Assembly: GCA_029212365.1 (NCBI GenBank)
Contig: JARGOC010000008.1
Coordinates: forward strand, 1 to 64,000
Direction of reading: 5' to 3'
DNA from: Roseovarius sp.
GTDB lineage: Bacteria; Pseudomonadota; Alphaproteobacteria; Rhodobacterales; Rhodobacteraceae
Length of the DNA: 64,000 nucleotides
A program made the position numbers and the translations under genes. Positions 35,862 to 43,454 of the stretch are shown one piece after another; position 1 is the first letter of the stretch, and every line of letters starts with the position of its first letter. The notes under the pieces were generated by a model, which was not told the DNA's origin, searched no databases, and saw nothing but the letters and a program-made list of their open reading frames with translations.

Positions 35862-36653
35862 TCACATCTCATCGCCATGCCCCGCTCTGAGCCCGTCCCG
35901 CACGCGGTGGGCAATGTCCAGAAATTCAGGCGTGTCGCGGATATCCAGCGGGCGCTCGCGGGGCAGGGGGCTGTCGATGACATCGGTGATGCGCCCAGGT
36001 CGCGGCGACATGACGACGATTTTGGTCGACAGATACACCGCCTCGGGGATCGAATGGGTCACAAAGCAGATCGTCTTGTTGGTACGGTCCCACAGGTGCA
36101 GCAATTGTTCATTCAGGTGATCGCGCACAATCTCATCGAGCGCACCGAACGGCTCGTCCATCAGCAGGATATCGGCATCAAACGCCAGCGCCCGCGCGAT
36201 CGAGGCACGTTGCTGCATTCCGCCTGACAATTGCCATGGAAATTTCTTTTCAAACCCGGCCAGATCGACCAGTTCCAACACGCGGTTCACACGCTCGTCC
36301 TGATCGGATTTACTGTATCCCATGATCTCAAGCGGCAGGCGGATGTTGCCACCGATCGTGCGCCACGGGTACAGTCCGGCGGCCTGAAACACATAGCCAT
36401 AAGCGCGTTGTCGGCGGGCCTCTTCGGCGCTCATCCCGTTGACCGAGATGGACCCTGCGGTGGGATGTTCCAGATCGGCCATGCAACGCAGAAACGTCGT
36501 CTTGCCACAGCCCGAGGGGCCGATGAAGCTGACAAAATCGCCCTTGTGCACGTCAAGATTGACGTCCTTGAGGGCATGCACCGGGCCATCATTGGTCTGA
36601 AAAGTCAGCGAGAGATCTTTTGCGCTGATGATCGTGTCTGTGGCCAAGTTCAA
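35862..36653 (-). CDS. ABC transporter ATP-binding protein (SsuB/TauB-type)
   Basis: A 263-residue ABC ATPase. Walker A GPSGCGKTT is near residue 43, the Q-loop in YGYVFQAAGLYPW near 88, signature LSGGMQQR near 138 and Walker B ILLMDEPFGALDE near 160. The best start is TTG at 36653, which overlaps the TGA of the dihydropyrimidinase gene as TTGA; a second TTG two codons later has slightly better spacing from GGGG. The ATG further upstream would overlap that gene by 63 bases more. It energises the two permeases downstream. Confidence 0.9.
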   Translation of the reverse strand: MNLATDTIISAKDLSLTFQTNDGPVHALKDVNLDVHKGDFVSFIGPSGCGKTTFLRCMADLEHPTAGSISVNGMSAEEARRQRAYGYVFQAAGLYPWRTIGGNIRLPLEIMGYSKSDQDERVNRVLELVDLAGFEKKFPWQLSGGMQQRASIARALAFDADILLMDEPFGALDEIVRDHLNEQLLHLWDRTNKTICFVTHSIPEAVYLSTKIVVMSPRPGRITDVIDSPLPRERPLDIRDTPEFLDIAHRVRDGLRAGHGDEM

Positions 36654-38113
36654 ATCCCCGCCGGAATGTTCAAAGGATCGCGCTCGATCATCTTGGGTGC
36701 GGTCAGCGCCTTCCATTTGCTCAGCGCTTCATGGGCTGAGGGGAACGCAGGGCGCGGCACAAACCGGCCTCGGCCCGGTTGGGGTTGCGAGTTCTGGCCC
36801 CAGGCCCAGATCACCTCGCCGCGCGACAGAGTGTAGCGCGCATTGGCCGTCACTTCAAAACCCTCAAACACGTTATAATCAAGGATAGAATGGTGGTTGG
36901 CCGGGCTGATCGTCTTGCTGATTTTGGGGTCCCAGACCACAATATCGGCGTCGGCGCCCTCAACAATCGCCCCCTTCTTGGGATAGATGTTCAGGATTTT
37001 GGCCACGTTGCTGGATGTGGCTGCGACAAATTCATTGGGTGTCAGGCGGCCCGTTTCCACGCCTTCGGTCCACAGAACGGACAGCCGTTCCTCAAGCCCG
37101 TTCGAGCCATTGGGGATGATGCGGAAATCGTCGCGGCCGGCGCGTTTCTGATCGGTGCTGAATGCCGCGTGATCGGTGGCGACCACTTGCAGTGATCCCG
37201 ATTGCAGGCCGGCCCAGAGGCTGTCCTGATGGTCCTTGCTTCGGAACGGCGGAGACATGACACGCCGCGCGGCATGATCCCAGTCTTTGTTGAAATACTC
37301 GGATTCATCCAGTGTCAGAAACTGGATCAGAGGCTCGCCGTACACCCGCATGCCTTTTTGGCGCGCACGCCGGATCGCTTCATGCGACTGCTCACAGGAT
37401 ACATGCACGATGTACAAAGGCACGCCTGCGCAATCGGCGATGGTGATGGCGCGGTTGGCCGCTTCGCCTTCAAATTCGGGCGGGCGGGAATAGGCGTGGC
37501 CTTCGGGGCCGGTGATGCCTTCGTCAAAGTATTTCTGCTGCATCTCGGCAACCAGATCACCGTTTTCGGCATGCACCATGGGCAAAGCGCCCAACTCCTT
37601 GCAGCGCCTGAATGAGGCGAACATTTCGTCGTCCTCAATCATCAAAGCGCCTTTATAGGCCATGAAATGCTTGAAGGAATTGACGCCCATATCGACGGCG
37701 TCTTTCATTTCCTCAAAGATGGTTTCGCTCCAGCCGGTGATGGCCATGTGATAGCCGATATCCGAGCATATCTGCGGCGCGGACTTTCTGTGCCACTCAT
37801 TAATAGCGTTCTTGATCGAGCCATCAGCGCCCGGCAGGCAGAAATCCACCAGCATGGTGGTGCCACCGCAAGCCGCGGCCCAGGTGCCGGTCTCAAACGT
37901 CTCGGCGGCGGTGGTGCCCATGAAAGGCATTTCGAGGTGTGTATGCGGATCAATCCCGCCGGGGATGACATAAGCACCCTCGGCGTCGATATACTCATCG
38001 CCTTTCAGGTCCTCACCGATCTGCTTGATCGTTTCGCCCTCGATCAGGACATCGGCTTTCCATGTGCGGTCAGCGGTGCAAACCTGCCCGCCTTTGATGA
38101 CTTTGGTGGTCAT
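36650..38113 (-). CDS. hydA: Dihydropyrimidinase / D-hydantoinase
   Basis: A 487-residue cyclic amidohydrolase. It opens dihydrouracil or dihydrothymine to the N-carbamoyl beta-amino acid, and many members also open 5-substituted hydantoins. The metal site GGIDPHTHLEMPFMG is near residue 53, the carbamylated Lys in HFMAYKGALM near residue 148, and further His ligands in IVHVSCEQ and VATDHAAFS. The C-terminal barrel edge AWGQNSQPQPGRGRFV is typical. It is upstream of the transporter genes and follows the GIY-YIG insert. Confidence 0.94.
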   Translation of the reverse strand: MTTKVIKGGQVCTADRTWKADVLIEGETIKQIGEDLKGDEYIDAEGAYVIPGGIDPHTHLEMPFMGTTAAETFETGTWAAACGGTTMLVDFCLPGADGSIKNAINEWHRKSAPQICSDIGYHMAITGWSETIFEEMKDAVDMGVNSFKHFMAYKGALMIEDDEMFASFRRCKELGALPMVHAENGDLVAEMQQKYFDEGITGPEGHAYSRPPEFEGEAANRAITIADCAGVPLYIVHVSCEQSHEAIRRARQKGMRVYGEPLIQFLTLDESEYFNKDWDHAARRVMSPPFRSKDHQDSLWAGLQSGSLQVVATDHAAFSTDQKRAGRDDFRIIPNGSNGLEERLSVLWTEGVETGRLTPNEFVAATSSNVAKILNIYPKKGAIVEGADADIVVWDPKISKTISPANHHSILDYNVFEGFEVTANARYTLSRGEVIWAWGQNSQPQPGRGRFVPRPAFPSAHEALSKWKALTAPKMIERDPLNIPAGI

Positions 38114-38135
38114 TTGGGTTCTCCTGTTGTCACCC

Positions 38136-38156
38136 GTCCCGGCCTTGAGCCGGGAC
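38136..38156. repeat. REP-like hairpin, short copy 2
   Basis: GTCCCGGC (38136-38143) and GCCGGGAC (38149-38156) pair around CTTGA. The flanking CACCC and the arm sequence match parts of copies 1 and 3. It lies between the stop of the GIY-YIG gene and the start of the dihydropyrimidinase gene. Confidence 0.65.
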
Positions 38157-38167
38157 CTTGCGGCGGC

Positions 38168-38452
38168 TCAGGAGGGGATTTGGGATGTTAAATCTTGCCA
38201 GCTTGGATTGGCTTCGGTGATCAGCGCGTTTTTCCAGTCGCGCCGCCAACGTTTGATGGTGCGTTCGCGTCGCAGAGACGGTTCGAAGTCCTCGTGTTCC
38301 TCGAACCAGACAAGTGTGCGAATGTTGTACTTTGCAGTATGCTGGGACAGTCCTGCACGGTGCGCCTCTATCCGATTTCGCAAGTCTTGTGTGCGCCCTG
38401 TATAAAGAGCGCCGTCGGGGCGTGAGGCTAAGATGTAGACAAAATGCGGCAT
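38168..38452 (-). CDS. GIY-YIG nuclease domain protein (94 aa)
   Basis: A 94-residue single-domain protein starting MPHFVYILASRPDGALYTGR, with the GIY-YIG core (here VYI and YTG), then an Arg-containing helix and the SLRRERTIKRWRRDWK helix with the conserved Glu. It matches the small stand-alone UPF0213/COG2827 type. The ATG at 38452 follows the family start; an upstream ATG would add ten poor residues. It lies between the dihydropyrimidinase and carbamoylase genes, bracketed by REP-like hairpins, which hints at insertion into an older operon. Substrate and mobility are unproven. Confidence 0.85.
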   Translation of the reverse strand: MPHFVYILASRPDGALYTGRTQDLRNRIEAHRAGLSQHTAKYNIRTLVWFEEHEDFEPSLRRERTIKRWRRDWKNALITEANPSWQDLTSQIPS

Positions 38453-38490
38453 GGCCTGAGAATGCGTAGTCAAGGTTAGCAAAAGGTGAA

Positions 38491-38563
38491 CCCCGCCCCG
38501 GACTTGACCCGGGGCCTCTGCGTTGATGGGCCGAGAGGTCCCGGGTCAAGCCCGGGACGGGTG
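38491..38563. repeat. REP-like long hairpin, copy 3
   Basis: Arms at 38491-38519 and 38534-38562 are imperfect inverted copies of about 29 bases each (core GACTTGACCCGGG / CCCGGGTCAAG). It is the longest of three similar GC-rich hairpins in this island. It lies between the carbamoylase stop and the GIY-YIG start. Confidence 0.8.
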
Positions 38564-38578
38564 TTCTGTGGGGCAAGT

Positions 38579-39841
38579 TCACTCCACGATCTCCGCTGTC
38601 TCCACCACCGCATGCATCAGAACATCCGTGCCTGCAGTGGCCCACTCCTTGGAAATCTCCTCGGCCTCGTTGTGGCTGAGGCCATCCACGCAGGGGCACA
38701 TCACCATGGCCGAGGGGGCGACGCGGTTGATCCAGCAGGCGTCATGTCCCGCGCCCGAAATCAGGTTGCGATGGGAATAGCCCAGTCGTTCGGCCGCGTT
38801 GCGCAGGGCGCTCACACAGCCCTCGTCAAAGGTCACCGGGTCAAACCCACCAGCGACTTCAAATTCCACGTCCATGCCCATGTCATCGCAGATCTGCTGC
38901 GCTGCCGCTTTCATTCGGCCCACCATATCGGCGATCACGTCCTTGTTGGGCGAGCGGAAATCAACGGTAAACACCGCCTTGCCGGGGATCACGTTGCGCG
39001 AGTTTGGGTAGATGTCGATATGACCTGCAGCCCCCACGGCATCGGGGGCATGGCTGAGGGCAATTTCCTCAACCTTCTCCAGCACGCGCGCCATCGCCAG
39101 CCCGGCGTTTTTGCGCATCGGCATGGGGGTCGATCCGGTGTGGCTGTCTTTGCCGTGGATCGTCACTTGCGTCCACGAAAGACCCTGACCATGGGTAACA
39201 ACACCGATATCTTTGCCCTCGGCCTCCAAAATCGGCCCTTGTTCGATATGCAGCTCAAAGAAGGCGTGCATCTTGCGCGCGCCCACTGGCTCATCGCCGC
39301 GCCAGCCGATACGGTCCAGCTCGGCGCCAAATTTCTTGCCCTCGGCATCGGTTCGGTCTTCGGCCCAGGCCTGATCATGCACCCCGGCAAACACCCCCGA
39401 GGCCAGCATGGCCGGGGCAAAGCGCGTGCCTTCTTCGTTGGTCCAATTGGTGGCAACGATGGGATGTTTGGTTTTGATGCCCAGATCGTTCAGGGTGCGG
39501 ATGATCTCTAAGGCGCCCAGCACGCCCAACACGCCGTCATATTTGCCGCCCGTTGGCTGAGTATCGAGGTGCGAGCCGACATAAACGGGCAGGGCATCCG
39601 GGTCAGTTCCCTCGCGCCGGGCAAACATGTTGCCCAAAGTATCAACGCCCATGGAGCATCCCGCCGCATCGCACCAAGTTTGAAACAGCTTGCGCCCTTC
39701 ACCGTCTTCGTCGGTCAGTGTCTGGCGGTTGTTGCCGCCCGCAATACCGGGGCCGATCTTGGCCATTTCCATCAGGCTGTCCCACAAACGGTCGCCATTG
39801 ATTTTCATGTTCACGCCAGGTGCCGAAGTTTGTGCGGCCAT
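38579..39841 (-). CDS. N-carbamoyl-beta-alanine amidohydrolase-type M20 hydrolase (Zn-dependent)
   Basis: A 420-residue M20 peptidase-family amidase of the HyuC/AmaB/UAH type. Metal ligands are visible in GSHLDTQP (near residue 89), GGKYDGVLG (Asp near 99), NEEGTRFAP (near 134) and the C-terminal SGAGHDACWI. It is expected to cleave N-carbamoyl-beta-alanine or N-carbamoyl amino acids to the free amino acid, CO2 and ammonia, the step after dihydropyrimidinase. The ATG at 39841 has a GGGAG ribosome site. It diverges from two TetR genes across two operators. Allantoate amidohydrolase is a related alternative, made less likely by the neighbours. Confidence 0.88.
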   Translation of the reverse strand: MAAQTSAPGVNMKINGDRLWDSLMEMAKIGPGIAGGNNRQTLTDEDGEGRKLFQTWCDAAGCSMGVDTLGNMFARREGTDPDALPVYVGSHLDTQPTGGKYDGVLGVLGALEIIRTLNDLGIKTKHPIVATNWTNEEGTRFAPAMLASGVFAGVHDQAWAEDRTDAEGKKFGAELDRIGWRGDEPVGARKMHAFFELHIEQGPILEAEGKDIGVVTHGQGLSWTQVTIHGKDSHTGSTPMPMRKNAGLAMARVLEKVEEIALSHAPDAVGAAGHIDIYPNSRNVIPGKAVFTVDFRSPNKDVIADMVGRMKAAAQQICDDMGMDVEFEVAGGFDPVTFDEGCVSALRNAAERLGYSHRNLISGAGHDACWINRVAPSAMVMCPCVDGLSHNEAEEISKEWATAGTDVLMHAVVETAEIVE

Positions 39842-39894
39842 ATTTCTAACTCCCTAACAGGGCCTCTGAGGGGCCTCTTGCAAACGATCACAAC

Positions 39895-39910
39895 CTGACC
39901 GTATGGTCAA
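39895..39910. promoter_or_regulatory. RutR-like operator 1
   Basis: CTGACC-GTAT-GGTCAA, an inverted TGACC/GGTCA pair close to the RutR consensus TTGACCANNTGGTCAA. It is 54 bases upstream of the amidohydrolase start. Confidence 0.7.
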
Positions 39911-39927
39911 GATGAGAGCACCATACC

Positions 39928-39943
39928 CTGACCAACCGGTCAA
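39928..39943. promoter_or_regulatory. RutR-like operator 2
   Basis: CTGACC-AACC-GGTCAA has the same half-sites and spacing as operator 1. The centres are 33 bp apart, about three helical turns, so two dimers could bind on one face. It is 24 bases upstream of the first TetR gene. Confidence 0.7.
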
Positions 39944-39966
39944 GAAGTTTCTGGAATCGCCTAAAG

Positions 39967-40602
39967 ATGAACCAAGCAGCACGTCCCTTAAGCAAAAAAG
40001 AAATCCGCCAGGAGAACGAACGGTTGATTTTAAACGCGGCTGAAAAAACCTTTGCCGAGGCTGGATTTGGTGGGGCCACAATGCAGCTTATTGCTGATGT
40101 GGCAGGGCTGCCAAAGGCCAATTTGCACTATTATTTCCCCACCAAGGAAGCGCTCTATCGTCAGGTGGTTCAGGCCATCTTTCAGGACTGGCTGAAGGCG
40201 GCTGACGTGTTTGACGCCGCCCCCGGCCCGGTCGAGGGAATCGGTGCCTATATCGACGCCAAGCTGGAAATCAGCCGCCGCCATCCGGCCGGCTCCAAGG
40301 TTTGGGCCTCAGAGGTGATGCACCGTGCGCCGGTCATTCAGGACTACCTCGAAACCACATTGGTGGAATGGACCGAGGGGCGCATGGCCGTTATTCAGCG
40401 CTGGATTGATGAGGGAAAAATGGATGCAGTCAACCCGCGCCACCTGCTGTATATGCTCTGGGCCACGACCCAGCATTACGCCGATTTTGGCCATCAGATA
40501 GAGACGTTGAACAGCGGCAAACCCTACTCTGACGCGCAATGGGATGAGGTGAAAACCTCGGTCAAAACCATCATCCTCAAAGGCATCGGCGCGCTGACCT
40601 GA
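39967..40602 (+). CDS. TetR/AcrR family regulator (RutR-related, first copy)
   Basis: A 211-residue TetR protein. The helix-turn-helix is at about residues 36-65 (GGATMQLIADVAGLPKANLHYYFPTKEALY), and the C-terminal domain has the WATTQHYADF motif shared with RutR. Thus it belongs to the RutR/YcdC-like group (TetR_C_13). It diverges from the amidohydrolase gene with two RutR-like operators in the gap, and a paralogue follows 54 bases later. In E. coli RutR senses uracil and thymine and controls pyrimidine degradation; a similar role is inferred. Confidence 0.88.
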   Translation: MNQAARPLSKKEIRQENERLILNAAEKTFAEAGFGGATMQLIADVAGLPKANLHYYFPTKEALYRQVVQAIFQDWLKAADVFDAAPGPVEGIGAYIDAKLEISRRHPAGSKVWASEVMHRAPVIQDYLETTLVEWTEGRMAVIQRWIDEGKMDAVNPRHLLYMLWATTQHYADFGHQIETLNSGKPYSDAQWDEVKTSVKTIILKGIGALT

Positions 40603-40656
40603 CGGCATTGACGTGGGGGCTTTCAAAGCCTCGCAAATTACCGCATTCTGGACCTT

Positions 40657-41271
40657 ATGAACATCGAAGCCGCCTCCAAGAAACCCAGCCGTATTCAGCT
40701 CCGCAATCGCAAGCTGATCCTTGAGGCGGCGCTGGATGTGTTTTCCAAACATGGCTATCGCGGCGCGACGCTGGATCAGATCGCTGAGGCCTCAGGGCTC
40801 AGCAAACCCAACATCCTGTATTATTTTGATGGCAAAGAGGCCATTCACATCTCCCTGCTGGGTCAGTTGATGGACAAATGGCTGGCTCCAATGGCGCAGA
40901 TTGATCCCGCAGGTGAGCCGCTGGAAGAAATCCTGCGCTATGTGCACCGCAAGATTGAAATGTCGTTTGAGTATCCACGCGAAAGCCGCCTGTTTGCCAA
41001 TGAGATATTGCAAGGTGCGCCTCGGATTGGCCCCCACCTGGAGGCGGATCTGAAGCCGCTGGTAGAGCGCACCGTCACTCTCATTCAAGGCTGGGTGGAT
41101 GCCGGGCGGTTGGCGCAGGTTGACCCGATGCAGCTGATCTTTTCAATCTGGGCGACAACGCAGCATTACGCGGATTTTGATGCCCAGGTGCAAGTGCTGG
41201 CCGGCGCGGACGTGCGCGCCGAGGCGGAGGTGTTTCTGGATGCGATGTTTCGCCGGTTGCTGACTGTGTGA
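40657..41271 (+). CDS. rutR: TetR family regulator RutR-like (second copy)
   Basis: A 204-residue TetR protein closer to E. coli RutR: the DNA-binding part reads GATLDQIAEASGLSKPNILYYF, then KEAIHISLLGQLMDKWLAPM, and the ligand domain keeps the ESRLFANEILQGAPRI segment and WATTQHYADF. RutR binds uracil or thymine and represses the rut operon. It is the tandem partner of the gene at 39967; the two are clearly homologous but differ through most of the ligand pocket, so they may sense different rings or form heterodimers. Confidence 0.9.
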   Translation: MNIEAASKKPSRIQLRNRKLILEAALDVFSKHGYRGATLDQIAEASGLSKPNILYYFDGKEAIHISLLGQLMDKWLAPMAQIDPAGEPLEEILRYVHRKIEMSFEYPRESRLFANEILQGAPRIGPHLEADLKPLVERTVTLIQGWVDAGRLAQVDPMQLIFSIWATTQHYADFDAQVQVLAGADVRAEAEVFLDAMFRRLLTV

Positions 41272-41603
41272 TCCCTGACCCGGTGCTTGTTGTGCTCCGG
41301 TCAATTGATTCAGGCTTGATTAGAATGTCTTGCTGTCTCCACGCGCTCAGGGTGAGTTGATTGCATTGTCGCCAAGTTCCTAATTCATTCCACATTGTCA
41401 TGGCGGTTGCGCTGTAATTAGCCGCAGTGAACGCCAGTGTATGGTGGCATATTTGAGCCGGGCAGGGCGCAGTGGTGGCGCGGCTCAACAACCAGTGGTT
41501 TTGGATTGCCCCTAAATCGCCTCAGCTCTTTCGGGCACCCAGATATGCGTGGGGTATTGACGGATTAGGACGTTGTTAATGACGTTTGGGGCAGGGTGTG
41601 GGT
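41272..41603. other. Intergenic region after the RutR pair
   Basis: About 330 bases with no supported gene. Frames on both strands are short and lack ribosome sites. No strong intrinsic terminator was recognised after rutR. Confidence 0.45.
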
Positions 41604-41834
41604 ATGAATGTTCTCACACGCCTCTCCCCGCCCGAACCATGGATTGCCCAATTGTTTGGCACTAAATCTGCCCGCAAAGGCGCAGTTGTCCGCCGGTCCT
41701 GCGCATGGGTTGAACGCGAAGTTGGGCGCGAGCGGTTTTTCCAAGAGATTGAAAAACGTGGGTTTCATTTGATTGAAACCGCCGACCAATTTCTCGTGAT
41801 TTGTCACAATGGGCCAATCCGCTTTGTGTTCTAA
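41604..41834 (+). CDS. Small conserved protein of unknown function (76 aa)
   Basis: The protein starts MNVLTRLSPPEPWIAQLFGT and contains VVRRSCAWVEREVGRERF and GFHLIETADQFLVICHNG. It has no signal peptide or span. As I recall, short Rhodobacteraceae proteins of this type are sometimes labelled phosphoribosylanthranilate isomerase, but at 76 residues it cannot form that barrel, so the label would be wrong. The ATG at 41604 follows a G-rich stretch. It stands alone between rutR and the converging preA. Confidence 0.65.
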   Translation: MNVLTRLSPPEPWIAQLFGTKSARKGAVVRRSCAWVEREVGRERFFQEIEKRGFHLIETADQFLVICHNGPIRFVF

Positions 41835-41949
41835 AGCGTTCCGAGCCAAATTTTGGCGATCACGGGTTCTCGAAACGCGGGCTAGGATTGAGCATCGCGC
41901 TGCATTGCGTGAAGGATGATGATTCAGGCCTCATGCGCACCGCATTAAG

Positions 41950-41998
41950 GAAAATTCGCACGAATTTTCTATTGCTTAGATTTTTCGTGCGAAAAATC
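41950..41998. repeat. Two adjacent AT-rich palindromes after preA
   Basis: The first has 9-base arms GAAAATTCG and CGAATTTTC around CA (41950-41969). The second has GATTTTTCG and CGAAAAATC around TG (41979-41998). In addition CGCACGAA (41957-41964) can pair with TTCGTGCG (41984-41991), so the two can form alternative structures. They lie 4 bases after the preA stop, where they may act as a terminator. The first is very similar to a palindrome inside cobN at 51845-51865. Confidence 0.85.
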
Positions 41999-42002
41999 TC
42001 TG

Positions 42003-43307
42003 CTATTCTGCGGCACAGGTTCCAGGGTTGTTGGGGTGTGTGGTCCAATTGGCGTAGTCTTCCTCAACCACTTTGCCGGTGCGTTCATCCACCATACCGG
42101 GGGCCAATTCCTCCATCGTGATGCAGCTTTCAACCGGGCAGACATTCACACACAGATTACAGGCTACGCATTCGCTGTCATCCACGTCAAACACCCGGTC
42201 CTCGGACATTGTAATCGCCTGATGTGATGTATCTTCGCATGCCGCATAACAGCGGCCACATTTAATGCACAGATCCTGATCAATCCGTGCCTTGGTGATG
42301 TAATTCAAGTTTAGGTGCTGCCAGTCAGACAGGTTCGGCACGGCGCGCCCAACCAGTTGATCAACCGAGGTAAATCCCTTCTCGTCCATATATTCAGACA
42401 AGCCCGAAATCATTTCCTGCACGATCTTGAAGCCATAGGTCATCGCGGCAGTACAAACCTGCACATTTCCGGCACCCAACGCCATGAACTCGGCCGCATC
42501 ACGCCAAGTGGTTACGCCGCCAATGCCGGAAATCGGAATGCCGCCCAAGCCCGGCGTGCGGGCGATTTCGGCCACCATATTCAATGCAATCGGTTTGACC
42601 GCAGGCCCGCAATAGCCGCCATGTGATCCTTTGCCGTCAATCGCCGGTTCGGGCGCGAAATTGTCCAAATTCACCGATGTGATGGAGTTGATCGTGTTGA
42701 TCAGGCTCACCGCATCTGCACCGCCATCCTTGGCCGCCTGCGCGGGTTTTCGTATGTCGGAAATGTTTGGCGTCAGCTTTACGATCACCGGTAAATCGGT
42801 GTGCGTCTTGCACCACTCGGCCACCTGTTGCACATATTCCGGGACCTGCCCAACAGCGGCGCCCATCCCGCGTTCGCTCATTCCGTGAGGACACCCAAAA
42901 TTCAGCTCGACGCCGTCACAACCGGTTTGCGCGACGCGCTCCAAAATGGCCTTCCACGCGTCTTCATTCACCGGCACCATAAGTGAGGCAACCACCGCAT
43001 GATCGGGGTAATCCTTCTTGACGCGGGTCATTTCATCCAGATTGGTCTGCAAGGGCCGATCCGTGATCAATTCAATATTGTTCAGCCCCAAAAGCCGCCG
43101 GTCAGCACCCCAGATCGCGCCGTAGCGCGGCCCGTTAACGTTCACCACGGGGGGGCCTTCTTCGCCCAGTGTTTTCCACACAACACCACCCCATCCGGCC
43201 TCAAACGCGCGCCGGACGTTGTATTCCTTGTCCGTCGGTGGGGCCGAGGCCAGCCAGAACGGATTGGGGGATTTTATTCCAATGAAATTAGATGTCAGAT
43301 CGGCCAT
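42003..43307 (-). CDS. preA: NAD-dependent dihydropyrimidine dehydrogenase, catalytic subunit PreA
   Basis: A 434-residue FMN enzyme. The dihydroorotate-dehydrogenase-like barrel spans about residues 1-310 (SPNPFWLASAPPTDKEYNV, ELNFGCPHGMSERGMG, PVIVKLTPN). The C-terminal ferredoxin domain carries two [4Fe-4S] motifs, CIKCGRCYAAC and CVACNLCVNVCP. PreA reduces uracil or thymine with electrons passed from PreT. An AAAGGAC ribosome site precedes the ATG at 43307, 147 bases after preT. Confidence 0.95.
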   Translation of the reverse strand: MADLTSNFIGIKSPNPFWLASAPPTDKEYNVRRAFEAGWGGVVWKTLGEEGPPVVNVNGPRYGAIWGADRRLLGLNNIELITDRPLQTNLDEMTRVKKDYPDHAVVASLMVPVNEDAWKAILERVAQTGCDGVELNFGCPHGMSERGMGAAVGQVPEYVQQVAEWCKTHTDLPVIVKLTPNISDIRKPAQAAKDGGADAVSLINTINSITSVNLDNFAPEPAIDGKGSHGGYCGPAVKPIALNMVAEIARTPGLGGIPISGIGGVTTWRDAAEFMALGAGNVQVCTAAMTYGFKIVQEMISGLSEYMDEKGFTSVDQLVGRAVPNLSDWQHLNLNYITKARIDQDLCIKCGRCYAACEDTSHQAITMSEDRVFDVDDSECVACNLCVNVCPVESCITMEELAPGMVDERTGKVVEEDYANWTTHPNNPGTCAAE

Positions 43308-43454
43308 TTGAATGTCCTTTCGGAAGAAGTGTCAGTTACTATGCAAGAGAGGCGTCCCCTCGCCGGTCATCCCATGGGCCGCGACAGTGGGATGCACAGG
43401 GAAGATATGCATCGCACCAGCGCGAGCCCCGGGAGAAAGCGAAAATACATCGGG

